A stretch of 15,564 bases of DNA from Cellvibrionales bacterium UBA2034 (GTDB taxonomy: Bacteria; Pseudomonadota; Gammaproteobacteria; Pseudomonadales; UBA7239). Below, piece by piece: positions 1 through 8,016 of this stretch (its first letter is position 1; each line of letters starts with the position of its first letter). Both the position numbers and the translations under genes were made by a program. The stretch is taken from the NCBI GenBank assembly GCA_002333095.1, contig DDBK01000046.1, positions 1 through 15,564 of the forward strand, written 5' to 3'. The notes under the pieces were generated by a model. The model was not told the origin of the DNA. It was given only the letters and a program-made list of their open reading frames with translations, and did no database searches.

Positions 1-68
1 TCGCCAAGCGGTAAGGCAGCAGGTTTTGATCCTGCCATGCGGTGGTTCGAATCCATCTACCCCTGCCA
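1..68 (+). tRNA. tRNA-Gln (anticodon TTG), 5' end cut by the window edge
   Basis: The anticodon stem GCAGG (19-23) pairs with CCTGC (31-35) around a seven-base loop whose anticodon TTG is at 26-28, reading CAA/CAG. The T arm GGTGG/CCATC encloses TTCGAAT, and the acceptor 3' strand is followed by discriminator G and an encoded CCA (66-68). The first seven bases of the acceptor strand lie outside the window. No terminator separates it from prs 54 bases downstream, so the two are probably cotranscribed. A tRNA-Gln in front of prs is a familiar arrangement in Beta- and Gammaproteobacteria. Confidence 0.95.
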
Positions 69-122
69 CTTTTCATTTGCACCGCTTACAAAACCACGAC
101 CTTAAAAACCAGAGCGTCTTCT

Positions 123-1064
123 ATGTCCAACTTCATGGTTTTTTCCGGCAACGCCAACCCAGAACTGGCACAGCGCATTGCACAGCGTCTCGGAATGCGC
201 CTTGGCGACGCAGAGGTCAGGACTTTTTCTGATGGTGAGATATCGGTTGAGCTGAATGAAAATGTGCGCGGTGGTGATGTGTTTATTGTTCAACCGACTT
301 GTGCGCCGCCCAACCGCAACTTGATGGAATTGCTCTTCATGGCAGATGCGCTGCGCCGTGCGTCTGCCGCACGCATCACCGCTGTGGTGCCTTATTTCGG
401 CTATGCACGCCAGGATCGCCGCGTGCGATCCGCCCGTGTGCCGATCAGCGCAAAAGTCTGCGCTGACATGCTGACAGGTGCTGGCGTGGATCGTGTATTG
501 ACAGTTGACTTGCACGCAGAACAAATTCAGGGATTCTTTGACGTGCCCGTAGACAATGTCTATGGCTCCCCCGTGTTGCTGGATGACATCCGCGCACAAA
601 AATACGAAAACCTGCTGGTAGTATCGCCCGATATCGGCGGTGTAGTCCGGGCGCGCGCAGTGGCGAAAGAATTGCAGACCGATCTAGCCATCATCGACAA
701 ACGCCGCCCACAGGCGAATGTCAGCGAAGTTATGAACATCATCGGCGAAGTAGAAGGCCGCACCTGCGTACTGGTTGATGACATCGTGGACACTGCCGGC
801 ACATTGTACAAGGCAGCCGACGCCCTGAAAGCACATGGCGCTGGCAAGGTTGTCGCCTACTGTACGCACCCTGTCCTGTCTGGTCGCGCACTGGAAAACC
901 TGAACAGCTCGACACTGGATGAACTGGTCGTCACCGACACCATTCCACTCAGTGCTGAAATGAAAAATTGCACGAAGATTCGCCAGTTATCCATGGCAAA
1001 TTTACTCGCCGAGGCGATGCGTCGCGTCAGCAACGAAGAATCCATCAGCGCCATGTTTTCGTAA
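123..1064 (+). CDS. prs: Ribose-phosphate pyrophosphokinase (PRPP synthetase)
   Basis: A cytoplasmic enzyme that transfers pyrophosphate from ATP to ribose 5-phosphate, giving PRPP for purine, pyrimidine, histidine, tryptophan and NAD synthesis. The 313-residue product has the usual family length. The two phosphoribosyltransferase-like halves are clear: [10 protein letters not shown] (91-100) and the following RSARVP form the ATP-binding region, [12 protein letters not shown] (129-140) follows, DKRRP (192-196) belongs to the catalytic flexible loop, and DDIVDTAGT (219-227) is the PRPP-binding loop. The C-terminus ISAMFS matches the E. coli enzyme. The ATG at 123 aligns with the E. coli N-terminus; the same frame stays open upstream into the tRNA, but that part is not coding. 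AGAG at 111-114 is a weak ribosome-binding site, 8 bases from the ATG. It lies between tRNA-Gln and rplY. Confidence 0.97.
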   Translation: MSNFMVFSGNANPELAQRIAQRLGMRLGDAEVRTFSDGEISVELNENVRGGDVFIVQPTCAPPNRNLMELLFMADALRRASAARITAVVPYFGYARQDRRVRSARVPISAKVCADMLTGAGVDRVLTVDLHAEQIQGFFDVPVDNVYGSPVLLDDIRAQKYENLLVVSPDIGGVVRARAVAKELQTDLAIIDKRRPQANVSEVMNIIGEVEGRTCVLVDDIVDTAGTLYKAADALKAHGAGKVVAYCTHPVLSGRALENLNSSTLDELVVTDTIPLSAEMKNCTKIRQLSMANLLAEAMRRVSNEESISAMFS

Positions 1065-1088
1065 TAGAACATAGTACTGGGGTAAAGC

Positions 1089-1115
1089 GCGCCGCACTGG
1101 TCGCAAGTGCAGCGC
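1089..1115 (+). promoter_or_regulatory. Stem-loop in the prs-rplY spacer, possible rplY leader element
   Basis: GCGC-C-GCACT (1089-1098) pairs with AGTGC-A-GCGC (1106-1115) around a seven-base loop: nine base pairs with one C-A mismatch. No T-run follows, so it does not look like an intrinsic terminator. It lies 59 bases upstream of the rplY start. Autogenous control of rplY through structure in its 5' region has been described in E. coli, so a leader role is possible; an RNA-processing site or a stability hairpin at the prs 3' end is equally possible. Confidence 0.4.
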
Positions 1116-1174
1116 ATCACTAGAACGCAAAAATACTGGCTTAACACCGTTTTTTGCAAAATGAGGTAATAACC

Positions 1175-1762
1175 ATGTCCAGCTTTACACTACAAGCCCA
1201 TGCTCGGGCCGACAAGGGGAAGGGTGCGAGCCGCCGCCTGCGTCGCCTGAATGACCAAGTGCCCGCTATCCTGTATGGCGATGAAAAAGAACCCGTGATG
1301 CTGAGCGTCCCGCACAAGGACCTGATGAAGTGTCTGGATGCCGAGGCGTTCTACAGCAGTGTTATTACGCTGGATGTAGACGGCCAACCACACAAAGTGT
1401 TGTTGCGCGATTTGCAGCGCCATCCTGCTGCGCCACGCATCCTGCACGCTGACTTCCAGCGCGTATCCGGCACCAAGAAAATCCACATGCGCGTTCCACT
1501 GCACTTTATCAATGAAGACAACTGCGCAGGCGTGAAGCAACAAGGCGGCGCCATTAACCACAGCATGAACGAACTGGAAGTCAGCTGCCTGGCTGCTGAC
1601 CTGCCTGAATTTATCGAAGTCGATCTGGCTGCGGTAGAAGTAGGCCAGATCGTGCACATCTCCGATCTCAAACTGCCAAAAGGTGTTGAGTCGGTTGCAT
1701 TGTTGCACGGCGCAGACCACGACCTTCCCGTTGTGGCTGTCCACGCAGTCAAAGGCGACTAA
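1175..1762 (+). CDS. rplY: 50S ribosomal protein L25, long CTC type
   Basis: A 5S rRNA-binding protein of the large ribosomal subunit. The product has 195 residues, twice the 94 of E. coli L25. Residues 1 to about 95 are the L25 5S-binding domain: the basic segment RADKGKGASRRLRR (11-24), then VPAILYG (29-35) and VLLRDLQRHP (75-84). Residues from about 96 form the extra beta-rich CTC/TL5 domain, containing VPLHFINED and IVHISDLKLPKG. The start is the ATG at 1175, preceded by GAGG at 1163-1166 with an 8-base spacer; an in-frame TTG at 1154 has no comparable site. It follows prs after 110 bases and is closed by a strong terminator. Confidence 0.96.
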   Translation: MSSFTLQAHARADKGKGASRRLRRLNDQVPAILYGDEKEPVMLSVPHKDLMKCLDAEAFYSSVITLDVDGQPHKVLLRDLQRHPAAPRILHADFQRVSGTKKIHMRVPLHFINEDNCAGVKQQGGAINHSMNELEVSCLAADLPEFIEVDLAAVEVGQIVHISDLKLPKGVESVALLHGADHDLPVVAVHAVKGD

Positions 1763-1773
1763 GCGTTTGCTGT

Positions 1774-1804
1774 AAAAAAGGCCAGCGCTGCTGGCCTTTT
1801 TTTT
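1774..1804 (+). terminator. Intrinsic terminator after rplY
   Basis: A run of six A (1774-1779), a seven-base-pair GC-rich stem GGCCAGC (1780-1786) and GCTGGCC (1790-1796) with loop GCT, then eight T (1797-1804). The flanking A and T runs could extend the stem. It begins 12 bases after the rplY stop and ends 18 bases before the pth start, so pth and ychF depend on read-through or on an unseen promoter. Confidence 0.92.
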
Positions 1805-1822
1805 AGCTGGCGGTTGATGCAC

Positions 1823-2410
1823 ATGAGCGAGAAAATCCAGTTAATTGTTGGCTTGGGAAATCCCGGCCGCGAATACGAAAATACCCGGCACAATGCCGGT
1901 GCTATTTTTATTGCACTACTGGCCAATACCTGTCGCGCCAGCTGGCAAGAAGAAAAAAAGTTTTCCGGACTCACCACACAGGTTAACCTCAATAACCAGC
2001 CAGTCCGGTTATTGCTTCCATTAACCTATATGAACCGCAGTGGACAGTCCGTTGGCGCGATCGCCAACTTCTACAAAATTGCACCAGAAAGTATCTTGGT
2101 TGTTCACGATGAACTGGATCTTGCACCTGGCACTGCCCGCCTGAAGCTAGGTGGCGGTCACGGTGGCCATAACGGTCTGCGCGATATCATCAGCGCGCTT
2201 GGCAACCAGAATACCTTTACGCGTTTACGGATCGGCATAGGTCATCCTGGCAATGCCAAAATGGTCGCCGACTACGTACTGAAAAAGGCACCCACTGCTG
2301 AATACAGTTTGATGGAAGACAGCATCACACGCGCATTGCACATAATGCCCGATGTTGTAGCCGGCCAGCTGGACAAAGCCATGCTCTCCCTGCATTCAGA
2401 TAAAAACTGA
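1823..2410 (+). CDS. pth: Peptidyl-tRNA hydrolase
   Basis: Releases peptides from prematurely dropped peptidyl-tRNAs so that tRNAs can be recycled; an essential cytoplasmic enzyme in bacteria. The 195-residue product has all family landmarks: N13 in GLGNPG, catalytic H23 in RHNAG, N71 in YMNRSG, D96 in HDELDL, and N117 in [10 protein letters not shown]. Each is offset by +3 from the E. coli residues (N10, H20, N68, D93, N114). The start at 1823 gives the family N-terminus [15 protein letters not shown]. An in-frame ATG at 1817 and a TTG at 1814 would add two or three residues and cannot be excluded, because no strong Shine-Dalgarno site is visible. It sits directly behind the rplY terminator and 44 bases before ychF. 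Confidence 0.96.
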   Translation: MSEKIQLIVGLGNPGREYENTRHNAGAIFIALLANTCRASWQEEKKFSGLTTQVNLNNQPVRLLLPLTYMNRSGQSVGAIANFYKIAPESILVVHDELDLAPGTARLKLGGGHGGHNGLRDIISALGNQNTFTRLRIGIGHPGNAKMVADYVLKKAPTAEYSLMEDSITRALHIMPDVVAGQLDKAMLSLHSDKN

Positions 2411-2454
2411 TCCAGAACACCATTAATAGATAAACACCACCGAGGCACAACACC

Positions 2455-3546
2455 ATGGGTTTCAATTGCGGTATCGTCGGCCTGCCCAATGTCGGTAAAT
2501 CAACATTGTTCAACGCATTAACAAAAGCGGGAATCGATGCACAGAATTTTCCCTTCTGCACTATTGAACCTAACACTGGGGTTGTAGCGGTGCCTGATCC
2601 TCGCCTTGATGCACTGGCTGAGATTGTGAAGCCGGAACGCGTGCTGCCTACCACCATGGAATTTGTCGACATCGCTGGCCTTGTAGCCGGCGCTTCAAAA
2701 GGGGAAGGCCTCGGCAACAAATTCCTTGCCAATATCCGTGAAACCGACGCGATTGCCCACGTGGTACGTTGCTTTGCAGACGACAACGTCATTCACGTCC
2801 ACAACCGCATAAATCCGATTGATGACATTGAAATCATCAACATGGAACTGGCGCTGGCCGATCTGGATACCGTGGAAAAAGTGCTGCTGCGATCACAGAA
2901 ACAAGCCAAGAGCGGCGACAAGGATGCGCAAACACTGAAAGCAGTTCTTGAAAAGGTACAACCGGTTTTATCTGAGGGAAAACGCGCCAGCACTGTCAAA
3001 CTGGATGCTGATGAACTCGCATTACTGAAACCGCTGTGTCTTATTACAGTGAAACCTACAATGTATATTGCCAATGTGGCCGAAGACGGTTTTGAGAACA
3101 ACCCGTATCTGGATGCCGTAAATACACTGGCAGCAGAAGAAAATGCCATCGTAGTACCTATCTGCAACAAGATTGAATCTGAAATTGCCGAACTGGAAGA
3201 AGATGAGAAAGAAGAGTTCCTCTCTGCGCTTGGCATGGAAGAACCGGGGCTCAATCGTGTAATCCGTGCCGGCTATCAATTACTGAACCTGCACACTTAT
3301 TTTACTGCCGGCGTAAAAGAAGTGCGTGCATGGACAATTCCCGTCGGAGCGACTGGCCCTAAAGCCGCTGCAGTTATCCATACCGATTTTGAAAAAGGTT
3401 TTATCCGCGCAGAAGTTATGTCATACGATGATTTCGTGCAGTACAAAGGCGAGCAAGGTGCAAAAGACGCGGGGAAATGGCGGCTGGAAGGAAAAGATTA
3501 TGTCGTCAAGGACGGCGATGTCATGCACTTCCGTTTTAACGTCTGA
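2455..3546 (+). CDS. ychF: Redox-regulated ATPase YchF (Obg-family P-loop protein)
   Basis: An Obg-like protein that binds ATP rather than GTP and associates with ribosomes; linked in E. coli to oxidative-stress responses and translation. It is 363 residues, the same length as the E. coli protein. The P-loop is GLPNVGKST (9-17), the switch region contains FPFCTIEPN (32-40), and the G3-type segment is DIAGLVAGA (72-80) followed by GEGLGNKFL. The specificity motif is NVAE (207-210) in place of the NKxD of true GTPases, as expected for YchF. A charged helical region at about 130-195 is followed by a C-terminal TGS domain (about 278-361). GAGG at 2442-2445 lies nine bases before the ATG. The pth-ychF pair is a common arrangement. 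Confidence 0.97.
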   Translation: MGFNCGIVGLPNVGKSTLFNALTKAGIDAQNFPFCTIEPNTGVVAVPDPRLDALAEIVKPERVLPTTMEFVDIAGLVAGASKGEGLGNKFLANIRETDAIAHVVRCFADDNVIHVHNRINPIDDIEIINMELALADLDTVEKVLLRSQKQAKSGDKDAQTLKAVLEKVQPVLSEGKRASTVKLDADELALLKPLCLITVKPTMYIANVAEDGFENNPYLDAVNTLAAEENAIVVPICNKIESEIAELEEDEKEEFLSALGMEEPGLNRVIRAGYQLLNLHTYFTAGVKEVRAWTIPVGATGPKAAAVIHTDFEKGFIRAEVMSYDDFVQYKGEQGAKDAGKWRLEGKDYVVKDGDVMHFRFNV

Positions 3547-3564
3547 TTATTTGCGCGCTATAAA
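3536..3564 (+). promoter_or_regulatory. Candidate sigma-70 promoter for acs
   Basis: TTAACG (3536-3541, four of six matches to TTGACA), a 17-base spacer, then TATAAA (3559-3564, five of six matches to TATAAT). It overlaps the ychF stop and would give a leader of roughly 110 bases before acs. Identified by eye only. Confidence 0.4.
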
Positions 3565-3572
3565 CCTTACGC

Positions 3573-3610
3573 CTGCCCGGGATTAGCACCATATTCGTTG
3601 TCGCGGGCAG
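3573..3610 (+). repeat. Inverted repeat in the acs leader region
   Basis: CTGCCCG (3573-3579) and CGGGCAG (3604-3610) are perfect inverted repeats of seven bases, separated by 24 bases and with no T-run behind them. They lie just after the expected transcription start of the candidate acs promoter. This could be a weak ychF 3' hairpin, a leader structure or chance. Confidence 0.3.
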
Positions 3611-3678
3611 CGCTACCCAGTGTATTCAAACCGGAATGATGGTTAGGATAGCCAAAACAATATCCAGCGGAGTCCGTC

Positions 3679-5628
3679 ATGTCGATCAACACCTCGGATC
3701 ACCACCTGTACCCTGTACCGGCATCCCTAGCTACCAGCGCGCACATCAACCGCGAACGTTATGAAACCCTGTATCGCCAGTCTGTCGAGCAACCGGATGC
3801 ATTCTGGGCGGCACAAGCCAGCCAGTTCCTGACATTCGAACGCTTGTGGGACACCGTTGTCGACTACGACATGAAAAGAGGTCATGCCCAATGGTTTGCA
3901 GGCAGCCTGCTGAACGTCAGCGTCAATTGCATTGATCGCCACCTCGCCACGCGCGGCGAACAGACTGCCATTATCTGGGAAGGCGACGATCCGTCGCAAG
4001 ACAAGCGTATTACCTATCGTGAACTACACAAACATGTTTGCCAGCTGGCCAACGCATTGAAAGTCCGCGGCGTGAAACGTGGCGACCGTGTGTGTATCTA
4101 CATGCCGATGATTCCGGAAGCAGCCTATGCCATGTTGGCTTGTACACGCATTGGCGCTGTGCATTCGATTGTGTTTGGCGGTTTCTCACCCGAAGCACTG
4201 AAAGACCGTATTCTCGATTCCGATTGCCGCGTCGTCATTACTGCGGATGAAGGCATGCGCGGCGGCAAGTCTGTTCCCCTGAAAGCCAATGTGGATACAG
4301 CGCTACAGCACTGTGTAAATGTTCACACGGTTTTTACGGTGAAACGCACTGGCGGCAATATTGCATGGCAAGCATCGCGCGATGTCTGGTATCACGAATT
4401 TGTCGACGACCAGGATGAACAATGCGACCCGGAATGGATGGGCGCAGAAGATCCGCTGTTTATTTTGTACACATCAGGCTCTACCGGAAAACCAAAAGGT
4501 GTTTTGCACACTACTGCCGGTTATTTATTGATGGCGGCAATGACGCACAAATATACATTTGACTATCACGATGGCGATATTTTCTGGTGTACCGCCGATG
4601 TCGGCTGGGTAACCGGTCATTCATACACTGTCTATGGTCCTTTAGCCAACGGCGCCACCACGCTGATGTTTGAAGGCGTACCAACGTATCCGGATGCGTC
4701 ACGATGCTGGCAAGTATGCGACAAACATCAAGTCAATATTTTCTACACTGCGCCCACTGCGCTGCGCGCATTAATGGCACAAGGTAATGAATTTATCTCA
4801 TGCACGTCACGTGCGAGCATTCGTTTGCTGGGCACCGTTGGCGAACCCATCAACCCGGAAGCGTGGGAGTGGTATCACCGTGTAGTGGGTGAAGGTCGCT
4901 GCCCGATTGTCGACACATGGTGGCAAACTGAAACCGGCGCACACATGATCACGCCACTGCCCGGCGCAACGGCATTAAAACCCGGCTCCGCCAGCTTGCC
5001 TTTTTTTGGCGTACAGCCTGCTTTGCTCGACCAGAGTGGCAGCGAGATCATCGGTGCCGGTGAAGGCATGCTGGTGATAAAAGCTTCATGGCCAAGCCAG
5101 ATTCGCACCGTATACGGCGATCATGCCCGCCTGGTTTCCACCTACTTTTCCCAATACCCCGGTTACTATTTTACTGGCGATGGCGCGCGGCGTGACGAAG
5201 ACGGCTATTACTGGATCACAGGGCGCGTTGATGACGTACTGAATGTTTCCGGACACCGTCTCGGCACCGCAGAAATAGAATCCGCACTGGTGTTACACCC
5301 GAAAGTTGCAGAGGCCGCTGTCGTGGGTTATCCACACGACATCAAAGGCCAGGGGATTTATTGCTTTGTGACGTTGATGAACGGCGAAACCGGCAGTGTC
5401 ACGCTGGAAAAAGAACTGGTGAACTTTTGCATCCAGGAAATCGGCCCGATTGCCAAACCGGATATGATCCAGTGGGCACCGGGGTTACCCAAAACCCGTT
5501 CCGGAAAAATCATGCGGCGCATTTTGCGTAAAATTGCTGAAAATGAATTGTCAAACCTTGGCGACACGTCAACACTCGCAGATCCATCTGTAGTAAAAAA
5601 CCTGATCGAAGAAAGAAAAAATCGCTGA
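3679..5628 (+). CDS. acs: Acetate-CoA ligase (acetyl-CoA synthetase)
   Basis: Activates acetate in two steps, forming acetyl-AMP from ATP and then acetyl-CoA; the high-affinity acetate assimilation route. The 649-residue product has the family length. The AMP-binding signature [14 protein letters not shown] is at 264-277, WWQTETG at 414-420, YYFTGDG at 496-502, and the hinge and C-domain [20 protein letters not shown] starts at 515. The catalytic and acetylatable lysine is K610 in PKTRSGK. Pocket residues V311, T312, V387 and W415 correspond to V310, T311, V386 and W414 of the Salmonella enzyme, which supports acetate over longer acids. GGAG at 3669-3672 precedes the ATG by six bases. It converges with the diguanylate cyclase gene, leaving only three bases between the stops. 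Lysine acetylation control is likely by family, but no acetylase gene is in the window. Confidence 0.95.
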   Translation: MSINTSDHHLYPVPASLATSAHINRERYETLYRQSVEQPDAFWAAQASQFLTFERLWDTVVDYDMKRGHAQWFAGSLLNVSVNCIDRHLATRGEQTAIIWEGDDPSQDKRITYRELHKHVCQLANALKVRGVKRGDRVCIYMPMIPEAAYAMLACTRIGAVHSIVFGGFSPEALKDRILDSDCRVVITADEGMRGGKSVPLKANVDTALQHCVNVHTVFTVKRTGGNIAWQASRDVWYHEFVDDQDEQCDPEWMGAEDPLFILYTSGSTGKPKGVLHTTAGYLLMAAMTHKYTFDYHDGDIFWCTADVGWVTGHSYTVYGPLANGATTLMFEGVPTYPDASRCWQVCDKHQVNIFYTAPTALRALMAQGNEFISCTSRASIRLLGTVGEPINPEAWEWYHRVVGEGRCPIVDTWWQTETGAHMITPLPGATALKPGSASLPFFGVQPALLDQSGSEIIGAGEGMLVIKASWPSQIRTVYGDHARLVSTYFSQYPGYYFTGDGARRDEDGYYWITGRVDDVLNVSGHRLGTAEIESALVLHPKVAEAAVVGYPHDIKGQGIYCFVTLMNGETGSVTLEKELVNFCIQEIGPIAKPDMIQWAPGLPKTRSGKIMRRILRKIAENELSNLGDTSTLADPSVVKNLIEERKNR

Positions 5629-5631
5629 AAA

Positions 5632-6801
5632 TCAAACCGGCTCAGCTGCGCGAAATACTGAATGGTAACGGAATGTATTCTTTTCAACTTTTGCTTTATA
5701 CATTGCGTCATCTGCCAGACGACACAGCACCAGCATGTCGCGGCTGTCTTGCGGGAAAATAGCAACCCCTGCACTGGCATGTACCTTGACTTCCCTGCCT
5801 TCGATGTCGATAGGAATCGATAACGTATACAGCAATTTATTCAGCGCAAGATCAATATCACTCCGTTTCTGCACGCCATGCAGGATGAGCGCAAATTCGT
5901 CTCCGCCGATCCTTGCCGCCACATCGGTATGCCTCAACACTTCACGCAACCGCTGCCCGGTAATTTTTAATACCTTGTCACCTGCATAATGGCCATGTGT
6001 ATCGTTGATAGGCTTGAAACCATCGAGATCGATATACACCAGCGCCATTTGCAACCGCTTCTGTGACGATTCACGCACAGCGGTATCAAGCCGCGCATAA
6101 AACTCTTCACGATTGGGCAAGTCTGTCAAGGAATCATGACTGGCCTTGAAAGCAAAACGCTGGCGTTCTTCCTGTAGCCACTGGTTCAACTTTTCATTGA
6201 CGCGCTCATAAATGATCAGTGCCGTTACCACCATAAAACACAGGACAACCGGCAACACCCGCTCTATGACATCCAGCGTTTCCTGATCAGACAACTGCCA
6301 GGCATTGAAACCGGCCAGATGAGAAACCAACAAGGCAATCATTGTCAGGAAAATAGCAATCGCCCACACCATGCCAGAACGCGGACCGGCTAACGGAAAG
6401 ACAAACACAGGCACTACAATCCACAGCGGCATAATCGGCGACACGTTATAGCCGCCGGTTAACAACACACCTGCCAGTACAGCACAGTAAACGGCAGCTA
6501 CAGCAATGTTACCCGCCAGCAAATAAGAATGTCGCCAGCGAAAAATTACCAACGCCGTCACATAAAAAACAGCAGAGATAACTGTGATCGCTGTGCCTGC
6601 CACCATGGCTTGCGGTGAAAGATTGGTGGCCCACAGTGCCATTCCACTCAACGCACAGATGGCGAGGTTGATCAGGATAATCCCGATCACAATATAGGCT
6701 CGGGTGCGCTGGGCTTTATCCGTGCGAACAGACAGGGGAACAAACCAGTCCAGCGCGGCCAACGCAAATGCAAAACGTTGACCTTGCCGGTACAGCTTCA
6801 C
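5632..6801 (-). CDS. Membrane-bound diguanylate cyclase (GGDEF domain)
   Basis: Predicted to make cyclic di-GMP from two GTP. With the start chosen here it is 389 residues: a short cytoplasmic N-terminus, about six hydrophobic segments (roughly 36-56, 64-88, 95-114, 123-140, 144-164, 180-198) of no sensor family I recognise, a short charged linker, then a GGDEF domain from about 220. The active-site motif is an intact GGDEF (299-303). RHTD (290-293), five residues upstream, is a canonical RxxD inhibitory site, so product inhibition is expected. There is no EAL domain. I prefer the GTG at 6801, which overlaps the stop of the upstream DUF3094 gene as GTGA and has AAGGGA ten bases ahead; an in-frame GTG at 6825 would add eight residues but lacks a clear ribosome-binding site. 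Confidence 0.92.
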   Translation of the reverse strand: MKLYRQGQRFAFALAALDWFVPLSVRTDKAQRTRAYIVIGIILINLAICALSGMALWATNLSPQAMVAGTAITVISAVFYVTALVIFRWRHSYLLAGNIAVAAVYCAVLAGVLLTGGYNVSPIMPLWIVVPVFVFPLAGPRSGMVWAIAIFLTMIALLVSHLAGFNAWQLSDQETLDVIERVLPVVLCFMVVTALIIYERVNEKLNQWLQEERQRFAFKASHDSLTDLPNREEFYARLDTAVRESSQKRLQMALVYIDLDGFKPINDTHGHYAGDKVLKITGQRLREVLRHTDVAARIGGDEFALILHGVQKRSDIDLALNKLLYTLSIPIDIEGREVKVHASAGVAIFPQDSRDMLVLCRLADDAMYKAKVEKNTFRYHSVFRAAEPV

Positions 6802-7007
6802 AGGATTCTTATCCCTTGTTGCCACGCGTAGAACATGCTGACTGCCGATATCACACTCACTACCACTGTCAGTACCAGCAGCAGCGTCCAGGGCCTGAAA
6901 GGGGCGCGTTCACGACGGTGGGATGGCGAGTTCAGGTATTCAGCAACCCGCGCCATGTCCTCTTCAGACAATTTTGGCGGCACATCATTGGCAGACGGTT
7001 CAGTCAT
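6798..7007 (-). CDS. Small membrane protein of the DUF3094 family
   Basis: A 69-residue protein of unknown function. Residues 1-40 are polar and charged, with LSEEDMARVAEYLNSP (13-28) likely helical, then the family-like motif APFRPW (35-40). One transmembrane segment spans about 41-61 and a short tail ends IRIL. It has no signal-peptide cleavage site and looks like a C-terminally anchored inner-membrane protein. The assignment rests on the acidic helix, the PFRPW segment and the single C-terminal helix as I remember the family. The ATG at 7005-7007 gives a family-like N-terminus; a longer reading frame upstream looks non-coding. Its stop overlaps the start of the diguanylate cyclase gene, implying one transcript and coupled translation. 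It is divergent from rapZ, with 148 bases between the starts. Confidence 0.75.
   Translation of the reverse strand: MTEPSANDVPPKLSEEDMARVAEYLNSPSHRRERAPFRPWTLLLVLTVVVSVISAVSMFYAWQQGIRIL
6812..6817 (-). promoter_or_regulatory. Ribosome-binding site that decides the diguanylate cyclase start
   Basis: AAGGGA on the minus strand ends ten bases before the GTG at 6801. It lies inside the end of the DUF3094 coding sequence and downstream of the alternative GTG at 6825, so it can serve only the inner start. This favours translational coupling. Confidence 0.55.
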
Positions 7008-7155
7008 GGCTGTTCTTGATCTTCTGTTAGTTATTATCCGGGCATATGATCCCCACGCTACTGCGAGAGGCATAGCAAGTCAATCCATGTTCCCGACTGC
7101 ACCCAGGCAGGTTTTTATCGTTAAACTGGGCAGCATTGCATAGCGAGATGAACAC

Positions 7156-8016
7156 ATGCGTCTGGTAGTGATCAGCGGCAGGTCTGGCTCCGGTAAAAGC
7201 ACGGCCTTGCACGTATTGGAAGACGAGGGCTTTTACTGCATCGACAACCTGCCGGCCGGACTGCTGGGGCCGCTGGTCGAACAGATGCAGCAGGAGGGAT
7301 ACCCGACCCTGAAAGGAATCGCCGTCAGTATTGATGCGCGAAATACCGGTCGTGACCTTGCGCTATTCCCAGCCATGCTGGCGAAAGCCCGTGAGCTGAT
7401 GGACTGCGAGATCATCTATCTGGATGCCCGCCGCTCCACCCTGATCAAGCGGTTCAGCGAAACCCGGCGCAAGCATCCACTGTCGAACAATGACACCGAC
7501 CTGACGCAAGCGATTGATGCCGAGAAAGATTTACTGGCCCCGATCGCTGACCTCGCCTCCCTCACCATTGATACCAGCAACCTGAATCTCTACCAGCTGC
7601 GCGACCTGGTACTCGGGCGTGTGGCACGGCAAGCCAATGCAGAAGTGTCACTGCTGTTCCTGTCTTTTGGTTACAAGCACGGCATTCCTGTGGATGCCGA
7701 TCTGGTCTTTGACGTGCGCTGCCTGCCAAACCCGTACTGGAAGCAGGAGTTGCGGGCATGGACGGGGAGAGACCAACCCGTGATCGAGTTTCTCGATGCA
7801 GAACCTGAAGTACAGGCCATGCTGGAAGATATCCGGAATTTCCTGCAAAAGTGGCTGCCTTCATTCAAGCAAAACCGGCGCTACTTGACAGTTGCTATCG
7901 GCTGCACCGGCGGGCAACATCGTTCCGTATACCTGTGCGAAAAGCTGCAGCAACAATTCTTGCAACAGTATGAATACACACAGGTTCGCCATCGTGAACT
8001 GGCGGCTACAAGATGA
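7156..8016 (+). CDS. rapZ: RNase adapter protein RapZ (YvcJ/YhbJ family P-loop protein)
   Basis: In E. coli, RapZ senses glucosamine-6-phosphate and guides RNase E to the small RNA GlmZ, thereby setting GlmS synthesis. This 286-residue homologue has the Walker A motif GRSGSGKS (8-15), IIYLDA (86-91) as the likely Walker B, and the conserved C-domain segments SFGYKHGIP (170-178), DVRCLPNPYW (186-195) and GCTGGQHRS (249-257). The last is GGKHRS in E. coli. The C-terminus ends RHRELAATR and lacks most of the basic residues (K270, K281, R282, K283) that E. coli RapZ uses to bind RNA, so GlmZ handling may not be conserved. The stop overlaps the ptsO start as ATGA. The usual rpoN-hpf-ptsN genes are not upstream. 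Confidence 0.95.
   Translation: MRLVVISGRSGSGKSTALHVLEDEGFYCIDNLPAGLLGPLVEQMQQEGYPTLKGIAVSIDARNTGRDLALFPAMLAKARELMDCEIIYLDARRSTLIKRFSETRRKHPLSNNDTDLTQAIDAEKDLLAPIADLASLTIDTSNLNLYQLRDLVLGRVARQANAEVSLLFLSFGYKHGIPVDADLVFDVRCLPNPYWKQELRAWTGRDQPVIEFLDAEPEVQAMLEDIRNFLQKWLPSFKQNRRYLTVAIGCTGGQHRSVYLCEKLQQQFLQQYEYTQVRHRELAATR

Noticed and set aside
42..122. Upstream extension of the prs frame into the tRNA
   Set aside because: It would start inside tRNA-Gln; the ATG at 123 aligns with known PRPP synthetase N-termini.
102..599. Long minus-strand reading frame (165 codons) opposite prs
   Set aside because: It lies wholly over a certain prs gene, has no ribosome-binding site or recognisable domain, and its composition mirrors prs codons.
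1190..1822. Minus-strand frame of 210 codons opposite rplY
   Set aside because: Antisense shadow of rplY that also runs through the terminator; no family features.
7055..7083. TTGACT-17-TAGCGT on the minus strand as a DUF3094 promoter
   Set aside because: The -35 is good but the -10 matches only three of six bases. Too weak to list as a feature, though a promoter must exist in 7008-7155.
7127..7140. Sigma-54-like TGGGCAGCATTGCA just before rapZ
   Set aside because: Only eight bases separate GG and GC, whereas sigma-54 promoters need ten; the spacing rules it out.
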